The position numbers and the translations under genes are program-made. The notes beneath the pieces are model-generated. The model ran no database searches and was not told the origin of the DNA. It worked only from the letters and a program-made list of their open reading frames with translations. DNA of 64,000 bases from JAUWKC01 sp035527845. GTDB lineage: Bacteria; Planctomycetota; Phycisphaerae; Sedimentisphaerales; Anaerobacaceae. Numbering within the stretch: the first letter of the stretch is position 1; each line of letters opens with the position of its first letter. This document shows, piece by piece, positions 56,018 through 64,000 of this stretch. The DNA is taken from assembly GCA_035527845.1 (NCBI GenBank), contig DATKZT010000079.1, forward strand, positions 1 to 64,000, given 5' to 3'.

Positions 56018-56953
56018 ATGAGGGTCAACATATTGCATATAGATTGGATGGCATTGCGATGGGCGTTAGTCGCTATATCGCTTTACGCGGCACTCACAGG
56101 GTGCCAATATTATGGAGAAGAGCTTATGAACCAAGAAACAAAGACCAAATTGCTTCACGATGCCATCGACCCACAAAAAGAGTTGTGGCTTCGGCTTCGT
56201 GCTATGGAAGAACTCGGGGCGTCCCACGACAGGACACTTGTGCCTGATCTCAAGGCCTTGCTGAATAGAATGCGCCCTCCCCACGAGGAGATTGAGAACT
56301 GGGATCCCCGAGGCGCCGAGCGAGTCTTGGATTTGCACATCATCCAAGCACTCGGCACTCTCGGAGATTACTCAGAAATCCATCGTGTCGGCGAACTGGT
56401 AAGGGATGCTGGGACAACGTTGCAGGGGCCATACGACGAGTTGGAAAACGCTGTATCAACCATCCTCGCTCTCGGGCGAGTCGAGCCTGTTGCTGATTTG
56501 ATTCGTCTTACCTCTAGCAATGCCCCATTGGTTCTGGCAAATGGGGTAAGGACCTTGAACCTGATCAAGCTGCCCGAGCCGGCGGTGGCGGGTCGAGTCG
56601 ATGCCGTCCCCCACCTTTCCGAGACTGTTACGTTCGAGATCAACCGGCTTCGGGAGGAGGTCGAGACCATCGAGAGGCTCGCCAGCGGGAGCATTGTCCT
56701 GTCCAAAGGTACAAGAAAATTCCTTCAGGCCAACGACTACGATCGTGGCACAGTCAAACGCGAAGGCGTCAAGCTGGCGAATGTGGTTCAGGAAGACCTG
56801 GACATGCTGGGTTTGTGCTATTATGTCCACGGTGGAAAAGTTGTGGTCTGCACCTACGAGGAAGCAGGCCAGCGATGGCCCAGGTGGTGGAAAATCTACG
56901 GTAGTAGCCTCGCTTATAGTGAGAAGGCCAAATGTTTCATCCTTCGTCGATAG
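56018..56953 (+). CDS. Lipoprotein with helical repeats, candidate immunity protein
   Basis: A 311-residue exported lipoprotein. The signal ends in the lipobox LTGC (ISLYAALTGCQ), so the mature protein starts at that cysteine. Residues about 45-190 form HEAT-like helical pairs (LWLRLRAMEELGASHDRTLV, LHIIQALGTLGDYSEI, ELENAVSTILALGRVEPV). The C-terminus has a separate small domain (YYVHGGKVVVCTYEEAGQRW). GAGGA before ATG 56018 overlaps the stop region of the upstream gene, so the two are translationally linked. Envelope location plus coupling to the putative cargo gene fits an immunity protein, but binding has not been shown. Confidence 0.65.
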   Translation: MRVNILHIDWMALRWALVAISLYAALTGCQYYGEELMNQETKTKLLHDAIDPQKELWLRLRAMEELGASHDRTLVPDLKALLNRMRPPHEEIENWDPRGAERVLDLHIIQALGTLGDYSEIHRVGELVRDAGTTLQGPYDELENAVSTILALGRVEPVADLIRLTSSNAPLVLANGVRTLNLIKLPEPAVAGRVDAVPHLSETVTFEINRLREEVETIERLASGSIVLSKGTRKFLQANDYDRGTVKREGVKLANVVQEDLDMLGLCYYVHGGKVVVCTYEEAGQRWPRWWKIYGSSLAYSEKAKCFILRR

Positions 56954-57030
56954 TAACCGCGCTGGACATGCAGAATGTGGGATGGCCAACTCACTCAATG
57001 AACGATGCAATCACCGTTTCGAAAAGGCAT

Positions 57031-57059
57031 TTGTCAAGATGATATGTTTTTGATATAAT
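57031..57059 (+). promoter_or_regulatory. Sigma70 promoter for the PAAR gene
   Basis: TTGTCA (five of six), a spacer of exactly 17 bases and a perfect TATAAT lie 45 bases before the PAAR ATG. It is one of the best promoters in the window and could make PAAR and downstream genes independent of the tssH promoter. Confidence 0.65.
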
Positions 57060-57104
57060 CTGTATTGGTCCTGAATACTATTACAAATAACTGGAGAATC
57101 TGAG

Positions 57105-57404
57105 ATGCCTCCGGCAGCAAGAGTAGGTGATATGCACACGTGCCCGATGCAGACGCCGGCTGTGGTGCCGATCCCTCATGTGGGGGGTCCCATCCTGCCG
57201 CCCGGCTGCCCGACCGTCCTTATCGGCTTCATGCCTGCTGCCCGTATCAGCGATATGGCGACCTGCGTGGGCCCGCCGGACGTGATAGTCAAAGGGTCAG
57301 CCACGGTAATGATTGGAATGATGCCAGCAGCACGCATCGGCGACAACACCGCCCACGGCGGCGTCATCGTGGTCGGCTGCCCCACCGTCATGATCGGCGG
57401 ATGA
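57105..57404 (+). CDS. PAAR-domain spike-tip protein
   Basis: A 99-residue single-domain PAAR protein that sharpens the VgrG spike. PPAARVGDMHTCPM, GGPILPPGCPTVLIG, PAARISDMATCVGPPD, and MPAARIGDNTAHGGVI with VGCPTVMIGG show the repeated PAAR motifs, with the conserved zinc-binding His and Cys. No toxin extension is fused. GGAG lies eight bases upstream of the ATG. Confidence 0.97.
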   Translation: MPPAARVGDMHTCPMQTPAVVPIPHVGGPILPPGCPTVLIGFMPAARISDMATCVGPPDVIVKGSATVMIGMMPAARIGDNTAHGGVIVVGCPTVMIGG

Positions 57405-57674
57405 CACCGGTTTGTCCGAGGGGCCGGACCGCTGCCAGCCTTAACTCATCCGTTCACCGCTGCCGGCAGCCACAACCTGCCTCAATAGTAAGTTACCTTC
57501 GTCCATAATCCATCGCCGCAAAGATGCTTTGTCCCAATATTTTGTTTGACAGCATAGGGTTAACCATTAGAATCAGCCCTCAATAGTCTTTAACGACGTT
57601 TGCAGACAGAGTGGTTAGCAGAGCATTGTACAAGACAGATGTGTTTGCTAAATCGTTATTGAGGTAAGTGGCCC
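57405..57674. other. Intergenic region after the PAAR gene
   Basis: 270 bases without a gene or clear terminator hairpin. A start-proximal AGGTAAG lies just before the next ATG at 57675. Confidence 0.4.
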
Positions 57675-59639
57675 ATGTTATCTTCCAGCACAAACAGCGG
57701 AGTTGCAACCTTGCCGGACGGCTACATTGCTATCGCCATTTCCGACAATCAGAAACCCGCGACATTGAAGATTTCTGTTCTGGTCAGACTTGAGCCCGAC
57801 CCTGTCGGCGGCCATCTCGTGGTGCTCCATGATACTACCGACGCCAAAGTATTGCTCGGATGTATCATTGACCAGGCCGAACGCGTTCACGAATGGATCG
57901 AGCTGTGGATTCAGAATACCGAAGCGCTTATTAACACGGCATCGGCGGCTCGCCAATCCCTCTCAAATGCCATGCTCGATGATCGCTGGCATCGACAATG
58001 TCGGGCCTTCGAGCACCTCGATGAAGCAGCACTCATAAAGACGGGGTGGGAGACCGAAAACCCGCTGCCGACGTTCCTTGACCTTGCTGCGCGTTGTCCG
58101 GTCCATCCGGTAGATGCCGATTCTAAAAGCCCCTGGAAGCTCTGTGTCGATGAAGCCTTGCTCGCACAAAAGGAACTGCCAGGCTATGCCACTTCGCTGC
58201 ATCGCTACTTATATCTGCCGGCGTCAGGTGCACAGTCACCGTTGGTCCCTCTTACACCACAGGCGCCGGCGAATGCTTCCACAAAACAACTGTCCGAAAT
58301 TCTTGGCGATTCCGCCCATTTGGTTCCATTCAATCCGGCAGCAGGCCTGATGTTGGTGAAGAAACATGCTCCGATTCCATTGGAGACCTTCATTGACATC
58401 TTGAGCGGAGCCGCATGGGACGGGCTGAAGCATGGAAGGGCCGTCCTTGACCTCGGTGGGCAAGTGAATGGATTAAGAAAGGACCAAACAACATGGACGG
58501 CTGAAGGTCGCTTACTGCTTGAAGCACAGGGTCGATGCGGACGATTGGTTGAAACGTTTTACTTGAAGCTTCGTTTACTGGCGGATATTGTATCATCAGT
58601 GCATGCTATGGTCCGCCATCTCCAGCGGCCCCTTCTAAATATCGGCCCCGACCATTGGCAGGTCAGGCTTGGCGAACCGGGACACGGGCTGCCTTTTCTG
58701 TGGACGGCCAAGCCCGTGCTCACCGACGCCGGCGACGCCATTCCGCTGGCCATAGAAAAGAGCGACCTGAAGTACTATTTGCCGGCGCTTGGCAGCGGAA
58801 CGTCTGTCTATCGGCCGCTGGTTACTTCGCTGCCGGCCAAAGGACGAGCATCAACACGTATACGCCGCGTCCTGACCGATCCCGGCGGCGCCACTATCGT
58901 CGAAGGTACCTTTACTACCCACGAGCGACTCGACGCAGGCAGTCACGACCTGGTCTGGTTTCGACTTAATCTCGCAGGCGCGGGTGCGAACCTTTATGCT
59001 CATATCGAGGCAGATTCGGCCATGGCTGCCGCCGAATGGAGATTCAGAACGGTAGCTCAGACTTTCAATGATGCGGAGGTCTCCGCACTGCACGCCGCCG
59101 AAGGAGTGCCAATGGCAGAAATACCGTTTGAAATCATACCGCTGCTGAGCACTCCCTGTGACCTTTACTCCCTCGCTGTTATGGCGCTCAGGGTCCTCCT
59201 CGTCGACAAAACGAACAGTCTGCCTGTGGTGCTCGATGAAACCTTGAGCCTCGCGCGCCAGCTTGCAGCGGATTACGACGACTCGTACCAACTGCATGAG
59301 CGAATAAGCAATACGTTCAACCAGGACCCTCGATGGCTTGAATCGTTGGGCCCACACCATTTGATCTTTGATGAACTGCCATCCGAGCAGGCGCTGGGTT
59401 TAATTCCCCCCGAACTATGGTGGAAAACGCTCGCCGTGATCGTACGCATGTTCCCGGGATTGGGCCCTGACAGCCAGTGTAAAGACTACGGCCATGCTCA
59501 GCAGGGAGGGCTGCACAAAGTCTTCGAACAGGCAATCGCCGATTTGGACCTTCTTATATTGATGGCTCGCGGCCTCATTTTTGCAGACTGGGAATCCAAC
59601 GCGGAAGTTTCCGATGTTATTCAAAGGTATCTTGTGTAG
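57675..59639 (+). CDS. T6SS-linked protein with a degenerate kinase-like fold
   Basis: A 654-residue cytoplasmic protein of no named family. Two segments look like vestiges of a protein-kinase lobe: RPLLNIGPDHWQVRLGEPG (about 318-336), in the place of an H-x-N-(L/I)-x-P-x-N catalytic loop and beta strand, and CDLYSLAVMALRVLL (about 495-509), like the DxYSLG helix F of Ser/Thr kinases. No P-loop, beta3 lysine or DFG is evident, so it would be catalytically dead. The N-terminal 250 residues (YIAIAISDNQKPATLKISVL ...) are unassigned. It precedes the TssJ-like lipoprotein and a second pseudokinase gene, so a scaffold or signalling role in T6SS control is plausible but unproven. Confidence 0.6.
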   Translation: MLSSSTNSGVATLPDGYIAIAISDNQKPATLKISVLVRLEPDPVGGHLVVLHDTTDAKVLLGCIIDQAERVHEWIELWIQNTEALINTASAARQSLSNAMLDDRWHRQCRAFEHLDEAALIKTGWETENPLPTFLDLAARCPVHPVDADSKSPWKLCVDEALLAQKELPGYATSLHRYLYLPASGAQSPLVPLTPQAPANASTKQLSEILGDSAHLVPFNPAAGLMLVKKHAPIPLETFIDILSGAAWDGLKHGRAVLDLGGQVNGLRKDQTTWTAEGRLLLEAQGRCGRLVETFYLKLRLLADIVSSVHAMVRHLQRPLLNIGPDHWQVRLGEPGHGLPFLWTAKPVLTDAGDAIPLAIEKSDLKYYLPALGSGTSVYRPLVTSLPAKGRASTRIRRVLTDPGGATIVEGTFTTHERLDAGSHDLVWFRLNLAGAGANLYAHIEADSAMAAAEWRFRTVAQTFNDAEVSALHAAEGVPMAEIPFEIIPLLSTPCDLYSLAVMALRVLLVDKTNSLPVVLDETLSLARQLAADYDDSYQLHERISNTFNQDPRWLESLGPHHLIFDELPSEQALGLIPPELWWKTLAVIVRMFPGLGPDSQCKDYGHAQQGGLHKVFEQAIADLDLLILMARGLIFADWESNAEVSDVIQRYLV

Positions 59640-59733
59640 ATAAATGTTCGGAGCAGGCAAACCGTAACTGAATAGCTCTGAAAAATCGGAGGATTCGTGA
59701 CAAACGATTGTCAGAGGTAGTAAGGAGTTGACA

Positions 59734-60267
59734 ATGAAAACAGGATTGTTGAAAGGCCAAATCTGTGGATTGCTTTTGGTGGTTCTGCCCACGGCAGGAT
59801 GTTCTCGGGTTGCTAACGTGATGGTAACTCGGGTTGTCACCGTGACCGCCGCGGAAGATATTTGCAGGAAATCCGTAGAGGTCCACCTGGTCGCAGTCAA
59901 CAGGTTTGAGAAAGACCAGTGGGAAGGCATGTCAATGACAAAGTACTGGGAACCTGAAAACAGACTGCGACAGAGTGCAAAAGAATATACATACGTGGTC
60001 CACTTCGGACAGGGCCCCTGCGAGAACGTGATCGGTAAAAAAGACCCGATTCGACGCGTGTGGAAGGCACGCAAAGCTGAGTACCTGCTCATTTTGGCCG
60101 ACCTGCCCGGCATATTCCCCGATCTGCCGGGAAACGCAGATGCCAGACGCCTGCGACTGCCGGCCCCCGACTCTGCATGTTGGGGCTGGCGCCAAACCAA
60201 AATCAATATCGGCATTGAAGGCAGCAGTGTCGTTCCTCTGACCATTCCCGATTCGAAATGTGACTGA
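59734..60267 (+). CDS. TssJ-like outer-membrane lipoprotein
   Basis: A 177-residue lipoprotein with signal LLLVVLPTAGC, the lipobox being TAGC. The mature part is a compact beta-rich domain (SVEVHLVAVNRFEKDQWEGM, YTYVVHFGQGPCE, EYLLILADLPGIFPDL) with three more cysteines. It resembles TssJ in size, location and fold expectation: TssJ is an outer-membrane lipoprotein that binds the TssM C-terminus and completes the TssJLM complex. No other tssJ candidate is present in this otherwise complete locus. AAGGAG seven bases before ATG 59734 fixes the start. The assignment rests partly on context. Confidence 0.55.
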   Translation: MKTGLLKGQICGLLLVVLPTAGCSRVANVMVTRVVTVTAAEDICRKSVEVHLVAVNRFEKDQWEGMSMTKYWEPENRLRQSAKEYTYVVHFGQGPCENVIGKKDPIRRVWKARKAEYLLILADLPGIFPDLPGNADARRLRLPAPDSACWGWRQTKINIGIEGSSVVPLTIPDSKCD

Positions 60268-60305
60268 GATCTGACACTCTTGAGTGTGAATAAGGCAGGT
60301 AATGA

Positions 60306-63300
60306 ATGGCAAGCTTTGGCCGGTACCAGACCCTTCGTGAGCTTCACCGCGGGGCGTATACGATTGTCTACAGCGGCCAAGACGCAGCAGGTTCCGGCGA
60401 GAAGTTCTGCATAAAGGTTTTCCAGCCGTCGGCTTTGTTGCTGGATAGGGACCAGGCGGAGGCCGAGATCCGTTCATTTCTCGCAAGTGCTCAGGTTCAA
60501 CAGAAGGTTGCCGACGCGGGTGCGGAGCACTGGGCGCCAATCTACCAGCGAGGATCGACCACCCACGGGGCATTCTACGTATCGGACAAGTATGACCGTT
60601 CACTTCAGCAGCTTATTGATGGTCGTGTCAGGCTCAGCAGCTCCGCCCTGTGTGCTATTGTTGAGTCCGTTGTAGAAGGTCTGACAGAGTTGAAACGAGC
60701 TGCCGGGCGACCGCACGGGAACTTGAAGGCCGCCAATGTGCTAATGGCTGCTGCTGAGGACGTTACGCAGGCCCAAATAGTATTGTCCGACCCCTTGTCG
60801 GATGAATACATCGATGTGAAGGGGCACTGGGACGCGGACTTGCGAGCCATTGGGCAGTTCGTTTATGAGCTTGTATTTCACCGACCTCCGCCTGCGGTGG
60901 ACGGCTGGCAGGCGCCTGAATCAAAAGAGTGGTCCAGGCTTGGAAAGCAGTCAAATGCGTGGAGAAATCTGTGCAATCGGCTGTTGAATGCCCATCTGAG
61001 CCCCGGAGCCATTACTCTTGAGTTCCTCTCAGAAGAACTGGGCCGGTTGAAGGAGGCAAGGCCGGCTCTGCCGCCTCGTTATCTGATTGTCGCGGGGACT
61101 GTAATCGCAGCCTGTGTCGCTGCCTTGGTTGTGCTCTTGTGGCCTGGCCCCCCGCCCGAAAAAGCCGAGTGGGGGAATTTGTGCGCCGAGTACACGGCAT
61201 GGGTAAAGGGTCTCTACAAGGATCTGGGCCTTCCAAAAGGCAACTCGCGAGCGCAGGCATGGTACAAGGACGTTGGCCTGAAAGAATTAACGGAAAAGAT
61301 AAAAACCGCCTCCTATCCTTATAAAGTGGTGGTCGAGCGGGGCAGCGCGGACGTTTCCGAAATAGTAGATCACCCCGAATACGCCCAGCAGAAAGAGACG
61401 CAAAAAGCCCTGAAGGCGGTCGAAGATATCAGGAGTTTCTTCGACGCGAACTCCCCCGGCGCGTGGTCCCTTATCAAAGACATACAGAATGCGGCAGGTA
61501 CCTTCGCGCAGCGCGGTTGGCAAGGCCCTGCGGCATATTTGCGAGACCTGGCCGGCGGGCTAAAACCGGAAGAAAACACGCCGATCGCCCAAAGCGTTGA
61601 CAAAATCCTTGAATTCAACGAGAAAAAGATACTGGCCAAAACCAATAACGCAATGGAGGAAATCAGGAAATATCAGCAAGTGATAGCCGCATCGGGTGAC
61701 CCCATCCTCGCAAAGTTTGACGATGATTACGTGGCTGCACAGGCGGCCTCCGCATCGGGTGACGCCGGCGAACAGAGCATCAGTACGCTCTGCGAAAGAC
61801 TCGACGAAATGGTGGATTTGAGCCGAAAACTCGCCGGATTCGTTGAGGATGACTGGCAGAAGAAGGTCGATCGAGAAGCTTTCTTGCATGAGCACAAAGA
61901 TGATACTGCAACGGTCCTGAGCAAAGATGCTTTCGACAAAAGACTCAGTGACATTAGGGAATATTACTACCTGCGTCCGGACCCGCGTGAAGGTCTTTTC
62001 AAACTGATTGACCAGATTGACGGTTATATCAGGGAGGCGCAGATCTCCAATCCGCAGGAGGCGGCCGCCTGTGCCAAAGACCTGAATCATCTGCGTCAGG
62101 GAATCGAAGAACTGAGAGCAATCCCGGGTATTGAAAGATACCGCGATGAGATCGCTAAAAAGATTGACGGCTATAAGGCCGAACTTGCAAAGACGCGGCT
62201 CGAAGAGAGAGCCTTGAACGCAAGGGAGACCGCCGAAGACTACTCGAATCGCATCAAGAAAGCCGTCTCTATAGCAAAATCTGAAAGAATCAACCAGGAA
62301 TGGATTTCGTTGAGAGATAAACTGCTCGGCGAGCATCCATTGTCTCAGGTCGGCGGGAATCTGCAGTTGTATGCACAGTTACGGCGCAGAATGGATAACA
62401 CACGCGATAACCTTGTCAGATTGGACCGGGAGCTGCAGGAACAATTGCCTTCGCAAAGCGGCATGACGCTGACAAAGAAAACCTGGAACGGAGAATTCAG
62501 GAAAGTCTACGATGAGGGCAGAAGAGAACAGATAAATGGCATCGTCAAAGCTATTCCATTGAGAAACGAAATTCCGGATATCAACGACGCGGCTTTCACG
62601 GCATTTCGGCTCGGTCAATTCGCCGGGTTCGAGCGTTGGCGTGCAGACCTCGGCGGGATTCTTGCCGCGTTTAACGAAATCGAAGACGGACTCAATGCCT
62701 GCTATCTTTTTGACGACGAACTGCCGGAGAACCGCGCCACCGTTCGGTCCCTTTGGGGTAAGTGGAAAGGCGCCGACCTCATTAAGCAGCCGAAAATCAG
62801 CAGTGCGCTGGCGGAATTGGTGAGCAGGCTGCAAATCCTTGAGGCGATCGAGAACGAAAAGGACAGCCGGAAACTCGCGGATATTGCGCAACAGACCGGC
62901 CTTAAGGCCGAGGCGGTTTACGCGGCATGGACAGCACTGGGTAGACTTTCCTGGCCGAGTAAATATGAAGACCTTAAAAACGACAGGAGTATTCGAGATC
63001 GTATCAGGACAGAATTCGAAAACATCAGCCGCGAGAACGCAGAACGCGGACTCTTTCTGCTCAAAGTGCTTGTCGGCGCCGGTCTCAAACGCGAGATGGA
63101 TTTTGTCGAAAAGAAGCGTGCCGAAGACAAAGTACTTGGCCGACTGGTCAAGTACGCCGGGCAGATGAACTGCGTCGACGCCTTGGGTGACTGCCAGAAC
63201 CTTGAAGCCCGCGCCAAGGACCTCGCGGACTTTCTGGCGGGCCAGGACTGGCAGACCGACAAAATTCGCAAGGACCTCTTCTTCGCCGAGAGCAGAGTGC

Positions 63301-64000
63301 ACAAAATGCAGGGCCCCGTTTCCGTTGAGACTCTAAATAACTGGCTGCAGGAAGTGGAAGACTATCGCCGGCTTGATGCTGACCCGCGGGCCGGTTACTC
63401 CTGGCAGGCGAAAATAGACGAGGTTAGTCAAGTCATTAACAAGGCACTCGAGCAGAAATCCGGTCTGACAGCAGAAACTCTGACAAAGCTTGAGGGCCAC
63501 AATACTAACCTGACGGCCCTGGTCGGCGAAATCAACGAACTGCGGGCATTGCCGCCGATCAAAAAGAACCAAAGCCAAATAAGTTCGGATCGATGTGCCG
63601 GTTTCTGGCAGCGGCTGGAAGGACTCGAGGGACAAATCAGGTCGATTATCAAACCCCCCTATTGTAACCGCATAGAGATAGACAGCGGCCGACTAATCTT
63701 CGCCAGCGAATCCTTGCGGGCGTATTTCGAGCCGATCCTGGGGTTCAGCGGACCCGAAGCTGCGTCGAACGGCTCGCGGCAAGGGGACGCCGGCATTGTC
63801 GACAAAGGCAAACGCCTCGCAACGGACGTTGTGGAAAGCGGAAAAAAGATTGGCGACGAAGTCACCGAGCGGCTTGCCGGCCTCTTGCGCAAGACAAAGA
63901 ATACCACCGAGACAGAGCCAGCCGGCCCAGCCCTCGAATGGGAGCAGATAAGACAGGCAGTGAAAAACAGGCAGAAAGAATGGCTGGATTTCTTTTATAC
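60306..64000 (+). CDS. Large membrane pseudokinase, partial at right edge
   Basis: An open frame of 1231 codons runs off the window without a stop. Residues 1-250 form a protein-kinase-like domain: ELHRGAYTIVYSGQD in the glycine-rich loop position, the beta3 lysine Lys37 (FCIKVFQP), and RPHGNLKAANVL in place of the HRDLKPxN catalytic loop, so the catalytic Asp is replaced (HGN, 137-139). SDPL replaces DFG near Asp162. It is therefore probably inactive in phosphotransfer. A membrane helix follows at about 259-279 (YLIVAGTVIAACVAALVVLL), and the rest is a long helical, periplasm-facing region rich in charged coiled-coil segments. The organisation is like PpkA-type T6SS kinases with a huge extension. 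It starts 38 bases after the TssJ-like gene. Confidence 0.8.
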   Translation, partial: MASFGRYQTLRELHRGAYTIVYSGQDAAGSGEKFCIKVFQPSALLLDRDQAEAEIRSFLASAQVQQKVADAGAEHWAPIYQRGSTTHGAFYVSDKYDRSLQQLIDGRVRLSSSALCAIVESVVEGLTELKRAAGRPHGNLKAANVLMAAAEDVTQAQIVLSDPLSDEYIDVKGHWDADLRAIGQFVYELVFHRPPPAVDGWQAPESKEWSRLGKQSNAWRNLCNRLLNAHLSPGAITLEFLSEELGRLKEARPALPPRYLIVAGTVIAACVAALVVLLWPGPPPEKAEWGNLCAEYTAWVKGLYKDLGLPKGNSRAQAWYKDVGLKELTEKIKTASYPYKVVVERGSADVSEIVDHPEYAQQKETQKALKAVEDIRSFFDANSPGAWSLIKDIQNAAGTFAQRGWQGPAAYLRDLAGGLKPEENTPIAQSVDKILEFNEKKILAKTNNAMEEIRKYQQVIAASGDPILAKFDDDYVAAQAASASGDAGEQSISTLCERLDEMVDLSRKLAGFVEDDWQKKVDREAFLHEHKDDTATVLSKDAFDKRLSDIREYYYLRPDPREGLFKLIDQIDGYIREAQISNPQEAAACAKDLNHLRQGIEELRAIPGIERYRDEIAKKIDGYKAELAKTRLEERALNARETAEDYSNRIKKAVSIAKSERINQEWISLRDKLLGEHPLSQVGGNLQLYAQLRRRMDNTRDNLVRLDRELQEQLPSQSGMTLTKKTWNGEFRKVYDEGRREQINGIVKAIPLRNEIPDINDAAFTAFRLGQFAGFERWRADLGGILAAFNEIEDGLNACYLFDDELPENRATVRSLWGKWKGADLIKQPKISSALAELVSRLQILEAIENEKDSRKLADIAQQTGLKAEAVYAAWTALGRLSWPSKYEDLKNDRSIRDRIRTEFENISRENAERGLFLLKVLVGAGLKREMDFVEKKRAEDKVLGRLVKYAGQMNCVDALGDCQNLEARAKDLADFLAGQDWQTDKIRKDLFFAESRVHKMQGPVSVETLNNWLQEVEDYRRLDADPRAGYSWQAKIDEVSQVINKALEQKSGLTAETLTKLEGHNTNLTALVGEINELRALPPIKKNQSQISSDRCAGFWQRLEGLEGQIRSIIKPPYCNRIEIDSGRLIFASESLRAYFEPILGFSGPEAASNGSRQGDAGIVDKGKRLATDVVESGKKIGDEVTERLAGLLRKTKNTTETEPAGPALEWEQIRQAVKNRQKEWLDFFY

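Noticed and set aside
61560..63302. Two long minus-strand open frames (258 and 307 codons)
   Set aside because: They are antisense to the large pseudokinase frame, which is open for over 1200 codons and has recognisable motifs. Antisense frames of this kind are expected in GC-rich coding DNA.
1..64000. CRISPR array
   Set aside because: No series of regularly spaced direct repeats was seen; the only repeats are the two-copy cassette and an 11-bp tandem pair.

Overview
The window looks like a chromosomal segment of an anaerobic or facultative Planctomycetota bacterium, most likely of the Phycisphaerae/Sedimentisphaerales type. This is inference from gene content: a secreted LamG plus Calx-beta protein, an 'IKPGS ... 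NGVVPVA' surface-protein fragment, several small zinc-ribbon proteins, two GH57 enzymes and short-type GT35 phosphorylase. No rRNA or marker gene is present to prove it.

Region 1 (1-16 kb) is mainly an alpha-glucan (glycogen) metabolism island. On the plus strand lie a GH57/DUF3536 protein and MalQ. Convergent to them on the minus strand lie a GT4 synthase-like protein, a receiver-only response regulator, a zinc-ribbon protein, a second GT4 synthase-like protein, a GH57 amylase, a SAP-like small protein and glucan phosphorylase GlgP. Upstream are an edge-truncated membrane protein, a secreted five-bladed-propeller glycosidase-like protein and a transposase remnant fused to an unrelated gene fragment. 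An IS3 orfA stub sits beside one GT4 gene.

Region 2 (16-25 kb) is housekeeping: divergent queF and queC-queE (queuosine precursor synthesis) with readable promoters, tRNA-Ser(GCT), tRNA-Arg(TCT), tRNA-Arg(TCG), a uroporphyrinogen-decarboxylase-family protein, a dicarboxylate/amino-acid symporter, an ACT-domain protein and the secreted LamG/Calx-beta protein. A decayed surface-protein gene (one nonsense codon, one frameshift) followed by a clear terminator ends the region.

Region 3 (26.4-64 kb) is a complete type VI secretion system (T6SS) in two arms that diverge near 43.3 kb. The minus arm runs tssA-tssB-tssC-hcp-tagJ-tssE-tssF-tssG-(unknown)-tssK-tssL-tssM-tagF and gives the sheath, tube, baseplate and membrane complex. 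The plus arm carries a duplicated cassette around an unknown gene, a methyltransferase, tssH (ClpV), vgrG, a DUF4123 adaptor, a small T6SS-associated protein, a candidate cargo protein, a lipoprotein that could be its immunity partner, PAAR, a degenerate kinase-like protein, a TssJ-like lipoprotein, and a very large membrane pseudokinase that runs off the right edge. Good sigma70-like promoters precede tssA, tssH and the PAAR gene. The most novel parts are the cargo/lipoprotein pair, the two pseudokinase-like proteins around the TssJ-like lipoprotein, and the duplicated cassette around the 375-residue unknown protein.
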